Shown here: piece by piece, positions 44,830-57,063 of the stretch
Numbering within the stretch: the first letter of the stretch is position 1
Layout: each line of letters begins with the position of its first letter
Source of the DNA: Ampelomyces quisqualis
Lineage: Eukaryota; Ascomycota; Dothideomycetes; Pleosporales; Phaeosphaeriaceae
DNA length: 64,000 bases
Assembly (NCBI GenBank): GCA_018398575.1
Contig: JAGTXZ010000021.1
Span: forward strand, 2,604,001-2,668,000
Direction of reading: 5' to 3'
Notes under the pieces: model-generated
Told to the model about the DNA's origin: nothing
The model's database searches: none
The model's input: the letters and a program-made list of their open reading frames with translations, nothing else
Translations under genes and position numbers: made by a program

Positions 44830-47150
44830 TCTTCTATAGGCGCTGCTTATACTAAGAAGTCTAGAGTAGTGCACTATACAAAGGCGTTGCAGATTTCCTA
44901 ATATTATTTTTTCTGTTACTCTCCTGCTCCTTATTGCTTATCTAATTCTTAAAACGTTAGATTCTAAATCTAGTTAGACTAGTAAAATTAATAAGACTTA
45001 GAAGCTTAAGTAGATCCTAAACACTCTTAGCGCTGTGTTAAGATCCTGCAGTTAGCAATTATAGTGTAGAACAGTTTAGTTATACATCCTTCTTAGTAAT
45101 TGCGTGTTTTACAACTATAATCTTCTAGATTATTTCTACTGTAAACCTATACTATTAATCTTCTAGGACGTCTCTTATAGTATTAAACAAGCGCTTAACC
45201 CTAACTTCTGCAAGCTGTACAGCTAGTACGTCTTTAGCTACCTAGGCTAGGCGTAAGTACGTGTCTGTATTAGCCTGCTACTAGACAAGTATATTTAATA
45301 ACTCTTCTTTATCTTCTTTACTAGTTAGAGAAGTGCTAAAGTAGTAAAAAGCTTCTGCACAGAGTAGTCTAATGCTTGCGTTAGTTTTATAAAAAAGATT
45401 AGCGCTTAACCTACTAGACTATGTTATTTAGAAAAGAAGCCTTTTAAACTACTAGTATTTAGGTAGACGCTGTAGTTACAAAGAACAAACTAGAGTGTAG
45501 TCTCTATTTATTACTACAGAGTTATTTTTATATTAATTAATATAGTCTAGAAACTAACACTAGTACATATGTTTAAAGTCTAGTTCTTATATACTACTCT
45601 AGGTTTTATTAGTAGTGCGCTATAATAAACCTATGTAATAAACATAGTCTCTACCTTATATATAGTAAGCTTCTAAAATAGATTAAAGATAGTTATAACG
45701 TTATAAAGATATTCTTGTTTCTTATCTGTGCGTAAATAATACTTTAATAACTTCTTCTTACCTTTCTCTACTACTGCCTTTACTACAGCTAGCTACTTCT
45801 TATAATAGCTAGTCTTATCTTTCTTATTAGATAGCTTAGTTATTATTTAATCTAGAAAGTTAAAAAGTCTGTTATATATTAACTAGATATATAGAGCCTA
45901 AGGTGTGTTACTTTTACTAATTCTGTTAGTAGCTGTTTTAAAGTTTACTAGTATACGTGTTATTACTCTAAGGTGTAACTACTTAGCAGGTGCTAGCCAA
46001 AGCCTTTTAAGGTCCTTAAAGTCTGTAACTGCGTTATTATTCTATAAATTACTGCTGCTACCTTGTAGAGCCTAATTAAGTATAATCTCTTGCTCTAGCT
46101 ACTTGTTAATATAAGTAGCTAGGGAGTAGGCGCGCTCGCACATATTATAGGTTAAATTCTACCTAGTCTTAATATCTTAAATTACACAGAGTTAATCTTT
46201 TAGCAGTATATTAGATTGTACCTTTAGGAATTGTTTAAAATGTTAAGAAGACAAATTAATAGTAATACAAATTGCCTAGATCTAAAAGAGCTTAGTACAT
46301 AATAAAGAATTGTAATAAAGGGTGTAACATACCTTTTGCAAGAAGTTAAGCACTAATATGCTATTATTAATCTAGTAAACGTAATAGCGTTGCAGCTGCT
46401 AAGCCTCTTTAATCTTAGGCAAGGCTGTTAGCCTTAGGTAAGCTATTATATTCTACACTACTAGGTTAATAATATAGGCAAGGCATAGTATAGTGTTTTC
46501 CTTTGCGTTTTAAGAAACTCTCTTATTAGTAAGATTGCTTTCTAGGCTTCTACTAAGAGTACTGTTGTTTAAAGCGTTATTGCAGGTAACTGCTAGTAAT
46601 TATTTTAATGTTTTTGTGTTTTTAAGTACTTGCATAAGATTAGATACTATAGAAACCCTAGTGTGCTGCCTACGTAAGAGCACAAAATCTAATAGAACCT
46701 CTCTTATCTACTAACTAGTGTTAATATAATAGGCTTTAATAGCTAAAAAGCTTAGGTAGTTAGTAGTAGACTAGGCGTTAAGAGTAATTAAGATTTTTGT
46801 TAACTTGCTAAGATTAGAAAAGAAGTTTTTAGTTACCTACTTATATTATTCCTAGAGTATAAGAGTAAACTTATATTAGCTAGGTATAGTAGTGCTAGGC
46901 TAAAGAAACTCTATAAAGCAGCAAAATAAGAGTTACTCTAATGTTTAAAAAGACTAGTTCTTATTAAGAAGTACCTGTACAATTTCTAGTTTAAATTGCT
47001 AAGTAGTAAATAGTTGCAGAGGTTGTAGACGTAATAGTGTAACAAATAGAAGTAGCTGCCTTATGTAGATAGATTCTATAACCTCTCTGCAACTATTAGA
47101 CTAAAGGTAGTTACTAAGGTATTTTGTCCCTATGTGCTTATTAGTTAGGT
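44830..47150 (-). pseudogene. hAT transposase (F2)
   Basis: Aligns with the F1 transposase over its length. The hATC dimerisation region is at about 45110-45280, the DNA segment corresponding to VIDVLAI...VERSFN of F1. The region corresponding to the RNase-H-like core is near 46540-46800. F1 and F2 differ by many transitions outside the RIP-type stops as well, so the two copies are not recent duplicates. Confidence 0.78.
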
Positions 47151-47238
47151 ATTAAAGTATATGCCTATAGTTTAAGCAATATACGTATAGTTTGCTACTT
47201 TTAATATAGGCCTCTTCTCTAAATTAAGTCTATATAAT

Positions 47239-47696
47239 TGTTACAAACCTCTAACAGGGAACACAAGACGTTATAAATAAATAAGGGAACAGGTTGCAAG
47301 ACTTAGACCTAGTGCGGAGACATAGCACGCTAAGCATGTTACGTAACCTTCTTATTAGTCTTATTTAGTCTTACTGTTTCTCGCAACAAGAAACTCTAAG
47401 AATCTACAATAAAGATTAAGAACAATAAGAACTATAAGAAAGACTAAGTATATAGGAACCACAATAAGCCCTTATAGATTATTGTGTTTAACTTATGTTT
47501 TAACAACTTAAGTTAGTTACATTAAGCTATACAACCTTTGTTACTCTTTTTAGAAAGCCTTAGCCTTTACTGTCTTAGTAACAATACCCTCTGTATCCAA
47601 AGCAACTCTGCACCTATCTGCAAAAACTAACCTTAGCTGTACCCCTAGTCTACACTAGTATTCTTATTGTTTGCTACTAGACTAATAGTCTTAACA
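47239..47696 (+). repeat. 5' LTR of Gypsy element C
   Basis: 458 bp; reverse complement of the B LTRs. Preceded by target duplication ATAAT. Confidence 0.95.
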
Positions 47697-47747
47697 CTTT
47701 AAACACCTTTACAATAAGTAGTAATATTGCAATAGATACACCTAAGC

Positions 47748-48640
47748 ATTCCTAAGTAGGACAACCTAGACTTAAGGTTAACAAACTTGATCTCTACTAT
47801 AGAGACTGCAACAAACTTAAGACCTAGATCCTCTAGTTTAATAGGCACTTCTATGTAGAAGACAAGATTAAGAACGCAGACAAAGTTATCCTTGCTACAA
47901 CCTATATAAAAGGCGACGCCAAGAAATAGGTACTTCTAATTATCTAGAAGTATATAGATAATAATATTATAAACAAAGACAACACTAACCTTATAAAAGA
48001 CTAGCAAGCGTTTAAAACGCGCCTGCAACAGATCTTCTTACCTCTTAAGAAATCTGTAATTGCAGAACAGAAAATCTAAAGTCTAAAGCAAACCTAATTA
48101 ACTGCTAACTATACTAACGTTTTTTAACAATACGCTAAACAAATCTAGTAGGACAATACTACTCTAACGCGCATGTATAAGCAAGGCCTTAAGGCTACTA
48201 TACAAGCTAAACTTATGCGTAGCAGAACACACATTACTACTCTTAAAGAACTTTAGAATAAAGCTATTTGCCTAGATAACAAACTCTACAAATTAGTACT
48301 TAAAGATAAGTTATACTCCTTACGTCTACTGCAGAGACACAAAGGATTTTGCCTAAACAAAAGATATTAGAGACAAACACAACTAAATAAAGGACAACAG
48401 CGCTACTACTCTAGACAAGAAACTTATTAACTACGCCTACTAGGAGCATACTTAGAGTACAGACCTAAAGCTATGCACTTAGACAACCTTAACAAAGGCC
48501 TAGAACAGAAAAGTTACCTAAAGAAACAACTACTAGGGGATAAGCTTAACAAGAACAAGATTACCTGTTATAACTGTAACAAGGTTAGACATTATGCGTA
48601 AGACTGTTGCTCTAAGAACAAAGTTACACGCTAGCTTAAT
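47748..48640 (+). pseudogene. gag of Gypsy element C
   Basis: A capsid-like region (VLLII*KYIDNNIINKDNTN, then FKTRLQQIFLPLKKS and TRMYKQGLKATIQAKL), typical of Ty3/Gypsy gag, is followed by a zinc knuckle at 48566-48607, CYNCNKVRHYA*DC, with all four metal ligands kept. TAG/TAA stand at Gln and Trp positions. Confidence 0.82.
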
Positions 48641-49139
48641 GTGTTAACTAACACTTTAGAGAAAGATATTAAAGAATAGATTGTAATTAAAGATTAACCT
48701 ATTGTCTAAACAACTAATAGACTACTAATAATAGAATAGACAAAAGACACCTCTACTATATTAACTAATAACTAGGTCTTAACTAACGCTGCGTTATCCT
48801 ACAATTAGAAACAAGACTGTAATATTAAACAATTCTAACAGATAGGACTACTTCTACTGCAAACACAACAAAACATTTACAACTAGTATAACTAAACTAA
48901 CAAAGTTAACTAAGAATATATAAAACAATGTTACTAATTCTTATAAGCCTATTATACTCTCTAGATAAACAAGTACTTTCTAAGCATAGATAGAGTTATA
49001 GAGAAGGAACAATTGCTACACCTAGAAAACAGAGTCTATAGGACATAGGATTAACAACAGACTACAAAGGTCTACAATACCTAGGAAGACTAAGAACTTA
49101 CACTAGACAAGCTAGACATACACTTATTACTAGCTAGCC

Positions 49140-49680
49140 TTAAACTAGTACGCTAGAATGCGACAGTTAGAAGACTGTGTCTAGAGACAGACGCAGTTAG
49201 ACTATATAAGACGTGCTGTAACTTACACACAAAGCAGACATGCTATACTAATAATAGATAAGTATTAGTACTAAGCCCTATGCCTACAGAATACTAGAAT
49301 AGGAAGGTAAACAGATTGCATCAAATCCTGCTTATAGACAAATACCTACAGGATTCTTGTAATCTAAAACACAGACTTCTATTATAAACAGCATGCAACA
49401 GCAACTACTACCTAACGTACTACAGCAGCAAAGTTAACTAATACTTTCTTTAGCAGAAGAGACCTTGTAAGTACTAATAGTACAATTGCCCTAAGGATAC
49501 CTGCGCAAATTATCTATATAACAAACAAATTATAAGAGGTTTTTCTAACGTATTAGAAGAAGAAAGCACATCTAACAGAATGCTTGTTAATAGCAACTGC
49601 ATAAACTATACATAGCAGTTCTGCCTACAACTAGAATACAAGAAGCATTATAATAATAAAGAAGCCAATAGATACAAAAA
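49140..49680 (+). pseudogene. Cys/His-rich stretch between gag and protease (element C)
   Basis: The gag frame continues after the zinc knuckle into a segment with clustered Cys and His: LCLETDAVRLYKTCCNLHTK, then QTCY, SCNLKH, TACN, PCKY, YNCPKDTC. It may fold around zinc. It is not part of the ordinary Gypsy gag-pol plan that I can name. The same DNA is present in B at about 21788-22328 (reverse). Confidence 0.5.
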
Positions 49681-49689
49681 GAACAAGTC

Positions 49690-52600
49690 TTTTTTAGGGT
49701 TAACTTTAGACTCTAGAAAGAGACCTAAAGCTGCAACGCAATTAACTTAGCTAAGCTTATAAAACTTATAGTAAGAGTTAACAGAACAAGAATAAAGGCA
49801 CTTCTAGATTTAGAATTATAAGTAAACTACATTTTAGGCAATGCCTTGTTAAGAGCTAGGCTCTAACCTTGCTAGAAACAATAATTATATAAACTTTATA
49901 TTGCAAATAAAGAGCAGATGCTTAACAAGTTACTTATTAGATATAAGACTACTACTAAACTTAATATCTAAAGAACTAAATAGGAAATATGCCTAGACGT
50001 CTTTAGATTAGCTACCTATAACATTATATTAGGACTTCTATAGTTTAGAGAGAATAGCCTACAGATAGACTAGGGGAAGAGATCTATCTTTCTAGGGAAT
50101 TACAACAATACAACAGATTCTAAGCCTGCGCATTAGTAGCGTTTAATAGTAGATAAAAAGACAATTAACAATATTGCTTTAACTAAGACACAGTTAAAGA
50201 CACAACTAGTTAACTTAGACAATTAAGAAAGAAATACTAATACGTTATAAGTTTTAGAGAAACGTGTAACTTTTAACATACCTAAGGAATACAGAAAGTT
50301 TAAGAAACTATTCTTAGAAGAAACAGGTCTAGAAGCACTGCCTAAGCATTAAGAGTAGGACTACAAGATTGTCTTAGAAGAAGGGAAAAGGCTAACCTTT
50401 AGACTAATCTACAGATTATTAGAAAAAGAGCTTAAAGCGCTCTAAGAATATATCTAAGTAAACCTAAAGAAAGGTTTTATCTAAGCATTAGAATTACTAG
50501 CCAGATACCTAATTATGTTTGTACTAAAGAAGAATAGCAAACTACAACTATATATTAACTTTTAAAAACTTAATAACATTATAGTTAAGAATTAATACCT
50601 ACTACTTAACATTTTAGAACTACAAGATTAACTAGCCTATACAAAGATCTTTACAGCATTAGATCTAAGAGGCGCGTACAACTTTATACGCATAAAGAAA
50701 GGCAAAGAATAGAAGACAGCGTTTAGAACACGCTACAGCTACTACAAGTATCTAGTAATACTATTTAGTCTTACTAATGCTCTAGCAACGTGTTAAGCAC
50801 TTATTAACAATGTACTTAGAGAACACCTTAATATATTTGTTATAGCATACTTTAACAATATTCTTATCTATTTAGAAAATAAGAAGGAATATACAAAACA
50901 TGTTTATACAATTCTAATGCTACTAGAAAAGTTCTTTTTAGCAGTAGACTCTAACAAGTGTAAATAGCACTAGGAAGAAGTAGAATTCTTAGAGTGTATA
51001 GTTAGAAAGAACAGAGTACAAATAAGTAAGGACAAGATTAAAGTTGTTAGAGATTAGCTAACGCCTACTACAGTAAAGAACATCTAATCCTTCTTAGGCT
51101 TTGTTAACTTTAATTAACAGTTTATTTAAAACTTTTTACTAATTGCTACGCTACTTACTAAACTTACACAAAAAAACACACTTTAAAAATAGACAAAAGA
51201 ATAAAGTTAGGCATTTAAGACGCTTAAAGACGCTTGTATAGCACTACCTGTCTTTATAGCATTTAGAAGCAGAAAACTGCTTAGATTTAAAACTAACGCA
51301 TTAGATTTAGCAATTAGAATGTGTGCAAAACAAAAACAAGATAGAAAATAGCACCTAATAGCCTACTACTTACAAAAGTTTATACTACTAGAAGAAAATT
51401 ACAACGTACACAACAAAGAACTACTTGCAATTGTAGTAGCACTTAAATATTAGAGAATCTACGCAGAGAGTTGCTTAGATCTTACAATATACTTAGACTA
51501 TAAAAACCTAACAACTTTTACTACTACCAAAGTACTTAATTAAAGACAAGTATAATAGTTAGAGATGTTAGGGCAATACAAGTTTAAAATTGTCTACACA
51601 CCTAGAAAAGATAATAGCAGAGCAGACGCTTTTAGCTAAAGATTAGATATTGCTAGAACTAAAACTATTAACAGCTTAAGCATCCTTAAAAGACAAAATA
51701 ATAGATCTCTTAGACTAGCAAGATATATTAACAACTTAACAATAAAGATTAGAATTAATATCCTAGAAGAACTACAGGAATTAATTATACAATAACACTA
51801 CAATAACACTATATACAGTTATTCTAGAGTAAGCTAAACTATAGAACTAATTTAATAGAATTACTAGTTTAGAAATATAAAGAACAAAATAAGCACTTAC
51901 ATTAAGAAATGTACAGACTGTTAACGCAACAAACACAGTACACACGCACCTTACAGAGAAATGCAGCTAATAGAGCTCCTAACTAAGCCTTAGACTAATA
52001 TATTAATAGACTTTGTAACAGGACTACTACTGTTAAAAGACTCTACTACAAGATTAGCCTATAACACTATTATAGTTATAGTAGATTGCTTTACTAAATA
52101 CGCTATAATACTACCCTTTTAACAAGACTACACAGCTGTTTAGCTAGCGCACGTACTTAAGGATAGACTTATTAGATACTATAGCATACTAAAGTTAATT
52201 ATTAGCGATTAAGACAAGCTCTTTACATCAAATTATTAGACTACCTTAATAGCAGAAATTAGGACGCAACAGAAGCTATTAACAGCTTACTACTCTTAAA
52301 CTAATAGCTAAACAAAAAGAACAAACAGAACTATAAAGACATATCTTAAGATATATAGCAACTTGTAACAGATAAATTAGGTCTTACTATTACTAATAGC
52401 ACAGTTAGCCTACAATAACAAATTATCTAAAGCTATAGGTAAAACGCTATACTTTGCTAACTACAGACAACACCTAAATCTCTTTACAAGAATATTACCT
52501 AGCCTAAAGGCTAAAGCTGCTATACAGATAGCAGAAGAAATAAAGAAAACCTATATTAAAATAAAAGAACAAATACAACACACTTAGACACAAAGCATCT

Positions 52601-53000
52601 TATATGTTAATTAAAAACAAAAAATAGTACCTTAGCTAAAAGAAAGAGATAAGGTGTATCTCTACACTAAAAATCTATACACAAAACAACTAAGCAAAGG
52701 ACTTAACTACGTTAAAGTTAGACTGTTTTTGATTTTAAAGAGAAACAGACTAGTTACGTATACACTTAAGCTTCTACTAGATGCAAAAATCTACCCTAGA
52801 TTCTACGTAAGCCTACTAGAACTAGCTAACCTAGAAACACTGTTACAGCAAACCTTTTGCTATAAACTTAAAGAAGAAAATAAATTCAAAGTTAAGAAAA
52901 TAATAACACACTAAGACAATAACTGCCAAAAAGAATACCTAGTTAAATAGTTAGGATACAACAACTCAAAAAATATATAGAAACCTAAGACAAACTTTAC
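49690..53000 (+). pseudogene. pol of Gypsy element C (protease, RT, RNase H, integrase, chromodomain)
   Basis: RT (near 50330-50980): LLARYLIMFVLKKNSKLQLY, then ALDLRGAYNFIRIKKGKE and YFNNILIYLENKKEY, where the YxDD box reads YFNN through G-to-A changes. RNase H (near 51180-51640): YNVHNKELLAIVVALKY. Integrase: zinc-binding CTDC*RNKHSTHAPYREMQL near 51910, core NILIDFVTGLLLLKD, later AYYS*TNS*TKRTNRTIKTY. The integrase C-terminal domain lies in the open stretch 52654-52914 (YLYTKNLYTKQLSKGLNYV onwards). It runs into a chromodomain, EYLVK*LGYNNSKNI*KPKT, near 52940. Frequent RIP stops. Confidence 0.88.
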
Positions 53001-53464
53001 AAATTGCTAACTGCTCCTAACGCACTATTACTGTGCTACAGGGCAGAACAAGAACTAGACTCCTCTAGAATTAACAATTAACCTACAGCTTGGTTTAACA
53101 ATTCTAGAGCATCTAACTCCTTTAGTATTAGTAGACTAGCATTAAAAATACGCTGCTCCTTGTAACAAAGAGCTAGCTTCTGCTTTTGTATGCAGCGCAG
53201 TTTGTTTTAACGCGCGCGCATCTAGAGTACTACTAACTCTGCCTCTATCTTATCTGTTGCTAACGCAGCTTCTTCTAACTCCTTCTACTGTTCTAACTCT
53301 TTTATTTGTTAGTCTAGCTTTAAAAAATCTAGCAGCAGAATGTTCTGCAGAACACACTCTTTTGCACCTACAGACTTACAGTTTCTACACTTCTTGCTTA
53401 ACAATAATAGCTTGTAAGGCAAGTCTTTCTAAGAATATTAGGCGCAGGCTACTATAGCAAATAA
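53001..53464 (-). pseudogene. Antisense reading frame of the B/C/D Gypsy family (copy in C)
   Basis: The same frame as in B (18004-18467), here on the minus strand: Cys-containing start, then a long glutamate-rich and basic coil. The plus-strand open stretch 53257-53457 is its shadow. It lies between the chromodomain end and the 3' LTR. Confidence 0.6.
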
Positions 53465-53553
53465 CCCTTTGTTGTTAATACAATTACCTTAACAATAATA
53501 ATAATGCACAGCCTAAAAACTTATAAGGATATAAGAGTAAAAGGGGAGAATAG

Positions 53554-54011
53554 TGTTACAAACCTCTAACAGGGAACACAAGACGTTATAAATAAACAAG
53601 GGAACAGGTTGCAAGACTTAGACCTGGTGCAGAGACATAGCACGCTAAGTATGTTACGTAACCTTCTTATTAGTCTTATTTAGTCTTACTGTTTCTTGTA
53701 ACAAGAAACTATAAGAATCTATAATAAAGATTAAGAATAATAAGAACTATAAGAAAGACTAAGTATATAGGAACTATAATAAGCCCTTATAGATTATTGT
53801 GTTTAACTTATGTTTTAACAACTTAAGTTAGTTACATTAAGCTATACAACCTTTGTTACTCTTTTTAGAAAGCCTTAGCCTTTACTATCTTAGTAACAAT
53901 ACCCTCTGTATCCAAAGCAACTCTGCACCTATTCGCGAAAACCAATCTTAGCTGTACCCCTAGTCTACACTAGCATTCTTATTGTTTGCTACTAGACTAA
54001 CAGTCTTAACA
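53554..54011 (+). repeat. 3' LTR of Gypsy element C
   Basis: 458-bp partner of 47239-47696; differences are mainly transitions. Followed by ATAAT (54012-54016). Confidence 0.95.
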
Positions 54012-54529
54012 ATAATAGCAGAACGTTTGGCTCTACTCTATTTAGAATTAGAATTATTAGAGTCTTAGGCCTATAACGTGTTCTACTACTAGGCATCCTA
54101 TACAGCATATATAGTAGCATTGTCTTAAATTAGCTACTTAAGGACAGTAACTATTCTCTTAATTCTAGACTTAAGGATTTAGAGAGCGTTAAGTATAAAT
54201 TTGTAGAGTATTTTAGGCAGATTAGGGTATAGATTGTCTAGAAGTAAAGGAGGGTTGCTTAGGTCTATATATATAATAAAAAAGTGTAATAACAAAGTAG
54301 TAATATCTTGTAAGAAGAGGGTAGTAATTGTAGCAATAATAGAATAGTAAAACTACAGTTTAGTATTACTTTAAGTAAGAGAGGTAGGCGTTCTACTAGA
54401 AGCGTTATTCTCCTAGTTAGAAGGCAGATAGTAGAGCCAAACTTTTAGAAATTAAGAAATTAGGTTTTATAGTAGTAGCAAAATTTTTAGGTCTTAACTA
54501 TATTAGGTAATAATATATAGCAGATTTAA

Positions 54530-55700
54530 TTATACATGTTACTTAGCGTCTAAACAGCCCTCCTAAGTACTATTAGAGAACCTTTCTTAGGTGCTATTAC
54601 TCTAATCCTTATCCTTCTTATCTTTATATTTATTAGGCAACGTCTTGTAGTATGCCTCTAGCTCTTTACTAGAATCTTTAACCTTTTCCTTACATTTAGT
54701 CTTATTGCGTTCCTTAACGTATAGTATATTACTATAAAGCTCTACAGGCTAATTAAATATAGAGAGAAGTGTTAGCTTACGTCTCTTAGTAGACTAGTTA
54801 GAATAAGTACGTAATAAAATAACGTAATAAACTTACTACCAATTCTAATCAGTTACTAGAGCTAACTTGTTAGGCGTTAGCTTATCGCGAAATTTAAGCT
54901 ATTTATCCTTAGCCTATAGTATCTTAAAGCCATTTCTCTTAAGGAGGTGTAGCCTATAAGTATACTCTCTTTAGAGTATCTCCTCTATAGCTCTACTAGG
55001 CCTATAAACGCAAGTATAAGCTTAAGCTAACAATTTTTTTTACTTTAAGTCTAAAGTTACTGCAGAGAACTCTTTTATAACAATGTTATAGGCGCGTATA
55101 TCAATTTTAATTTAAATAGCCTCCTATTTTTAATTAACTTAAGCAATAGAGGCTGTTAACTACTTAGCTTTGCATATTAGTAAAAATAACGTAATAAAAA
55201 GGTGTAATAACTTACTAGATTGCTTGCTATTAAAACGCTTTGCTGCCTAGGCCTTAAGCTTATACTTAAGTTTCTTAGCTTATTGCCTTAGAGACAACGC
55301 CTTATACCTATTACCTCTCTTAACCTTCTTCTTAAGCTAGTATTTAGCTAATTAGTCTAAGGACTTAGCCTTTGTAATAGTAGCTAGCTCTCTAGATTGC
55401 ATAGCGCTGCTGCTAAGCTGCCTGCTAGAGTTAACTTTAAAATTTGTTAGTTAGCCTTGCTTTAGCGTATTACTACTACAAGAGTTAAGAATATAGCTAA
55501 TCTTATTATCCCTAAAAGTAAAACCCTAGACAAATAAGTATAATTTATAGTAAAGTTCTAAGAATGTTACTATTGTAAGCTAGGCCTACTTCTCTTCCTT
55601 AAAATTTAGCAGAACTCTAACAAGAATAGGCAGCAGAAAGCCCTTAGGCTTGTTAATAACCTTAATTTCCTTAGACTTAACAGATTCTATAGCACTAAGT
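54530..55700 (-). pseudogene. Unknown accessory gene of the hAT element (F2)
   Basis: A minus-strand gene uninterrupted by another element. Reading leftward it contains IESVKSKEIKVINKPKGFLL, then PILVRVLLNFKEEK, NKISYILNSCSSNTLK, LSSSAMQSRELATITKAKSL and KKKVKRGNRYKALSLRQ. After an intron-like gap comes PNKLALVTD, and further on KERNKTKCKEKVKDSSKELE. The same order is seen in the split F1 copy. Conserved blocks in two diverged copies argue for a real gene. No family recognised. Confidence 0.55.
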
Positions 55701-56130
55701 ATAATAAAGTAATATAACAAAGCGTGTTGCTATTACAGGCGTGTAGCTTTAGTATTTTATTTTAGCAGCCTATAACTAATAACGCAGTAAGTTAGTCTAT
55801 ACGCAAGCAGGCTACTAGCGTGCTTTCTGCCTACTACCTGCGCTTACTACCTTTTAGCCTATTTTACATAAATAACTAATAAGTCTATAGAAATCTACTC
55901 TTTAATTTTAATATATAGCTAAAACAAAAGCTAGCGCAATTCTAGGTAGGCCTGTAAGTTAACATAGTTTTTTATTACGTTCTAGTCTTCTAGTAGCGCT
56001 AGTAGTTTTAAATTAGCTTCTACAGAAATTTTACGCTAAGACCTAATTTTCTGCGCTAAGCCTGCTTACCACTTATTTACTAGGCACTAAAACAACCTAA
56101 ATTATTACAATATTAAATCTATAACTCTAT

Positions 56131-56670
56131 AACACTACAACTATAGCTCTATAAAAACACAAATCTAAAGTTAAGGACGCTGTTACTAGAGGCACTATAG
56201 TTGCTAAAGACCTAGCTAGTAAGGCTGCTAGGAAATCTGCTAGGAAAAGCCTAGCTACAAAAACTTAAAAAGCAGCTTCTAAAAAAAAAGGCACTTTAAG
56301 CTAGGTAGTAAGTTATTACAATTCTTTATTACACTTATTTACTTACTGCGCAAAGCTGTGTTGCTTAGAGAAATCTACTAATACTAAAGGTCTACTAAGC
56401 TTCTTATCTGCAAACTACTCTTCTAGTAACTTTTACGCAAAATAGCTTAAGAATGCGTCTAAAGCACTAGTAGTAGTCTTTGCTTCTAAAAATTAGCTGT
56501 TAGAGCAGCTTAAGAGGCTGCTAAGGCCTATATAGTTAGTTTTTTTAAAAATTTGTTTCTAAACCCTATTTTTTTAACAAAATTCTAACTAAATATAGAT
56601 ACAAATATAAATGCAATCTACGCAAAAAGAGTTACTATATAAGCAAAGAATGTTAGACTTATACTTAGGT
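56131..56670 (+). pseudogene. Histone H3-like gene captured by the hAT element (F2)
   Basis: Exon 1 (to 56307) contains VAKDLASKAARKSARKSLAT; its LASKAARKSA is identical to the canonical H3 tail around K23/K27. A run of nine A here against ten in F1 shifts the frame before the splice site. Intron 1 is 56308-56355 (GTAAGT...AAG). Exon 2 reads TVLLREIY*Y*RSTKLLICK, then LLRKIA*ECV and AVRAA*EAAKAYIVSFFK, matching H3 alphaN to alpha2. Intron 2 ends TATAG at 56598; its 5' splice site looks mutated. Exon 3 gives DTNINAIYAKRVTI*AKNVR, as in loop 2/alpha3 of H3. Both intron positions agree with F1. Loop 1 is several residues longer than in canonical H3. It is decayed by RIP and not functional here. 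Confidence 0.87.
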
Positions 56671-57043
56671 ACTATTAGAAGTTTAGCTTTTATTAAGCAT
56701 TTGCGTAAAAGATCTAGAATCCTTTACTTTTATGTATATTAGAAATAAAGACCTAATTTCCTCTTTATTGTAATAAAAATTTGTAATTACTATGCTTTTT
56801 TTAATATCCCTAGTATAGTTTTGCCTCTATAAAATTTAGCATATTTTTAAAAACTTAATCTTATAAAATTAGTAGTTATATACTTTAAATTTTTTTTAAT
56901 TGCGCAAAACTTATGCAACCTAACCTTACCCTGCAATTAATTACCTCTAACCTAACCTCTACTTACTTTTAGCATTAATTAAATAGGTAAGAGTTAGGTT
57001 AGGTATAGGGTCTTACGTAAAGGTACTCTACCCTAACCTAACC

Positions 57044-57063
57044 TCTACCTATTTACTGCTGTA
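57044..57063 (-). repeat. Right TIR of hAT F2
   Basis: It ends ...TCTACCTATTTACTGCTGTA. The CCTAACCT-rich subterminal zone just inside (56925-57043) mirrors the left end. Confidence 0.82.

Larger units (their letters stand above)
47239..54011 (+). mobile_element. Gypsy element C, inserted in hAT F2
   Basis: A complete 6773-bp plus-strand sister of B, with 458-bp LTRs at 47239-47696 and 53554-54011 (TGTTACAAA...GTCTTAACA) and a perfect 5-bp target duplication ATAAT (47234-47238, 54012-54016). It is the easiest copy for reading the family's genes: gag, Cys/His-rich linker, protease, RT, RNase H, integrase, chromodomain, then an antisense frame. Confidence 0.95.
44371..57063 (-). mobile_element. 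hAT DNA transposon F2 carrying a histone H3-like gene
   Basis: Second copy of the hAT element, about 5.9 kb without the nested element C. Left end TACGCTAGTAAATAGGTTTA; right end, read inward, TACAGCAGTAAATAGGTAGA. It has the same gene order and orientation as F1. The flanking 8-mers do not match (CTTAAGAC at 44363-44370, GTTCTATA at 57064-57071). The left flank is Gypsy J and the right flank is Copia H2, so this copy does not sit in a simple insertion site. Confidence 0.85.

Noticed and set aside
53257..53457. Plus-strand 66-codon open frame near the 3' LTR of C
   Set aside because: It lies opposite the better conserved minus-strand frame shared with B and D; only the latter is conserved as protein.
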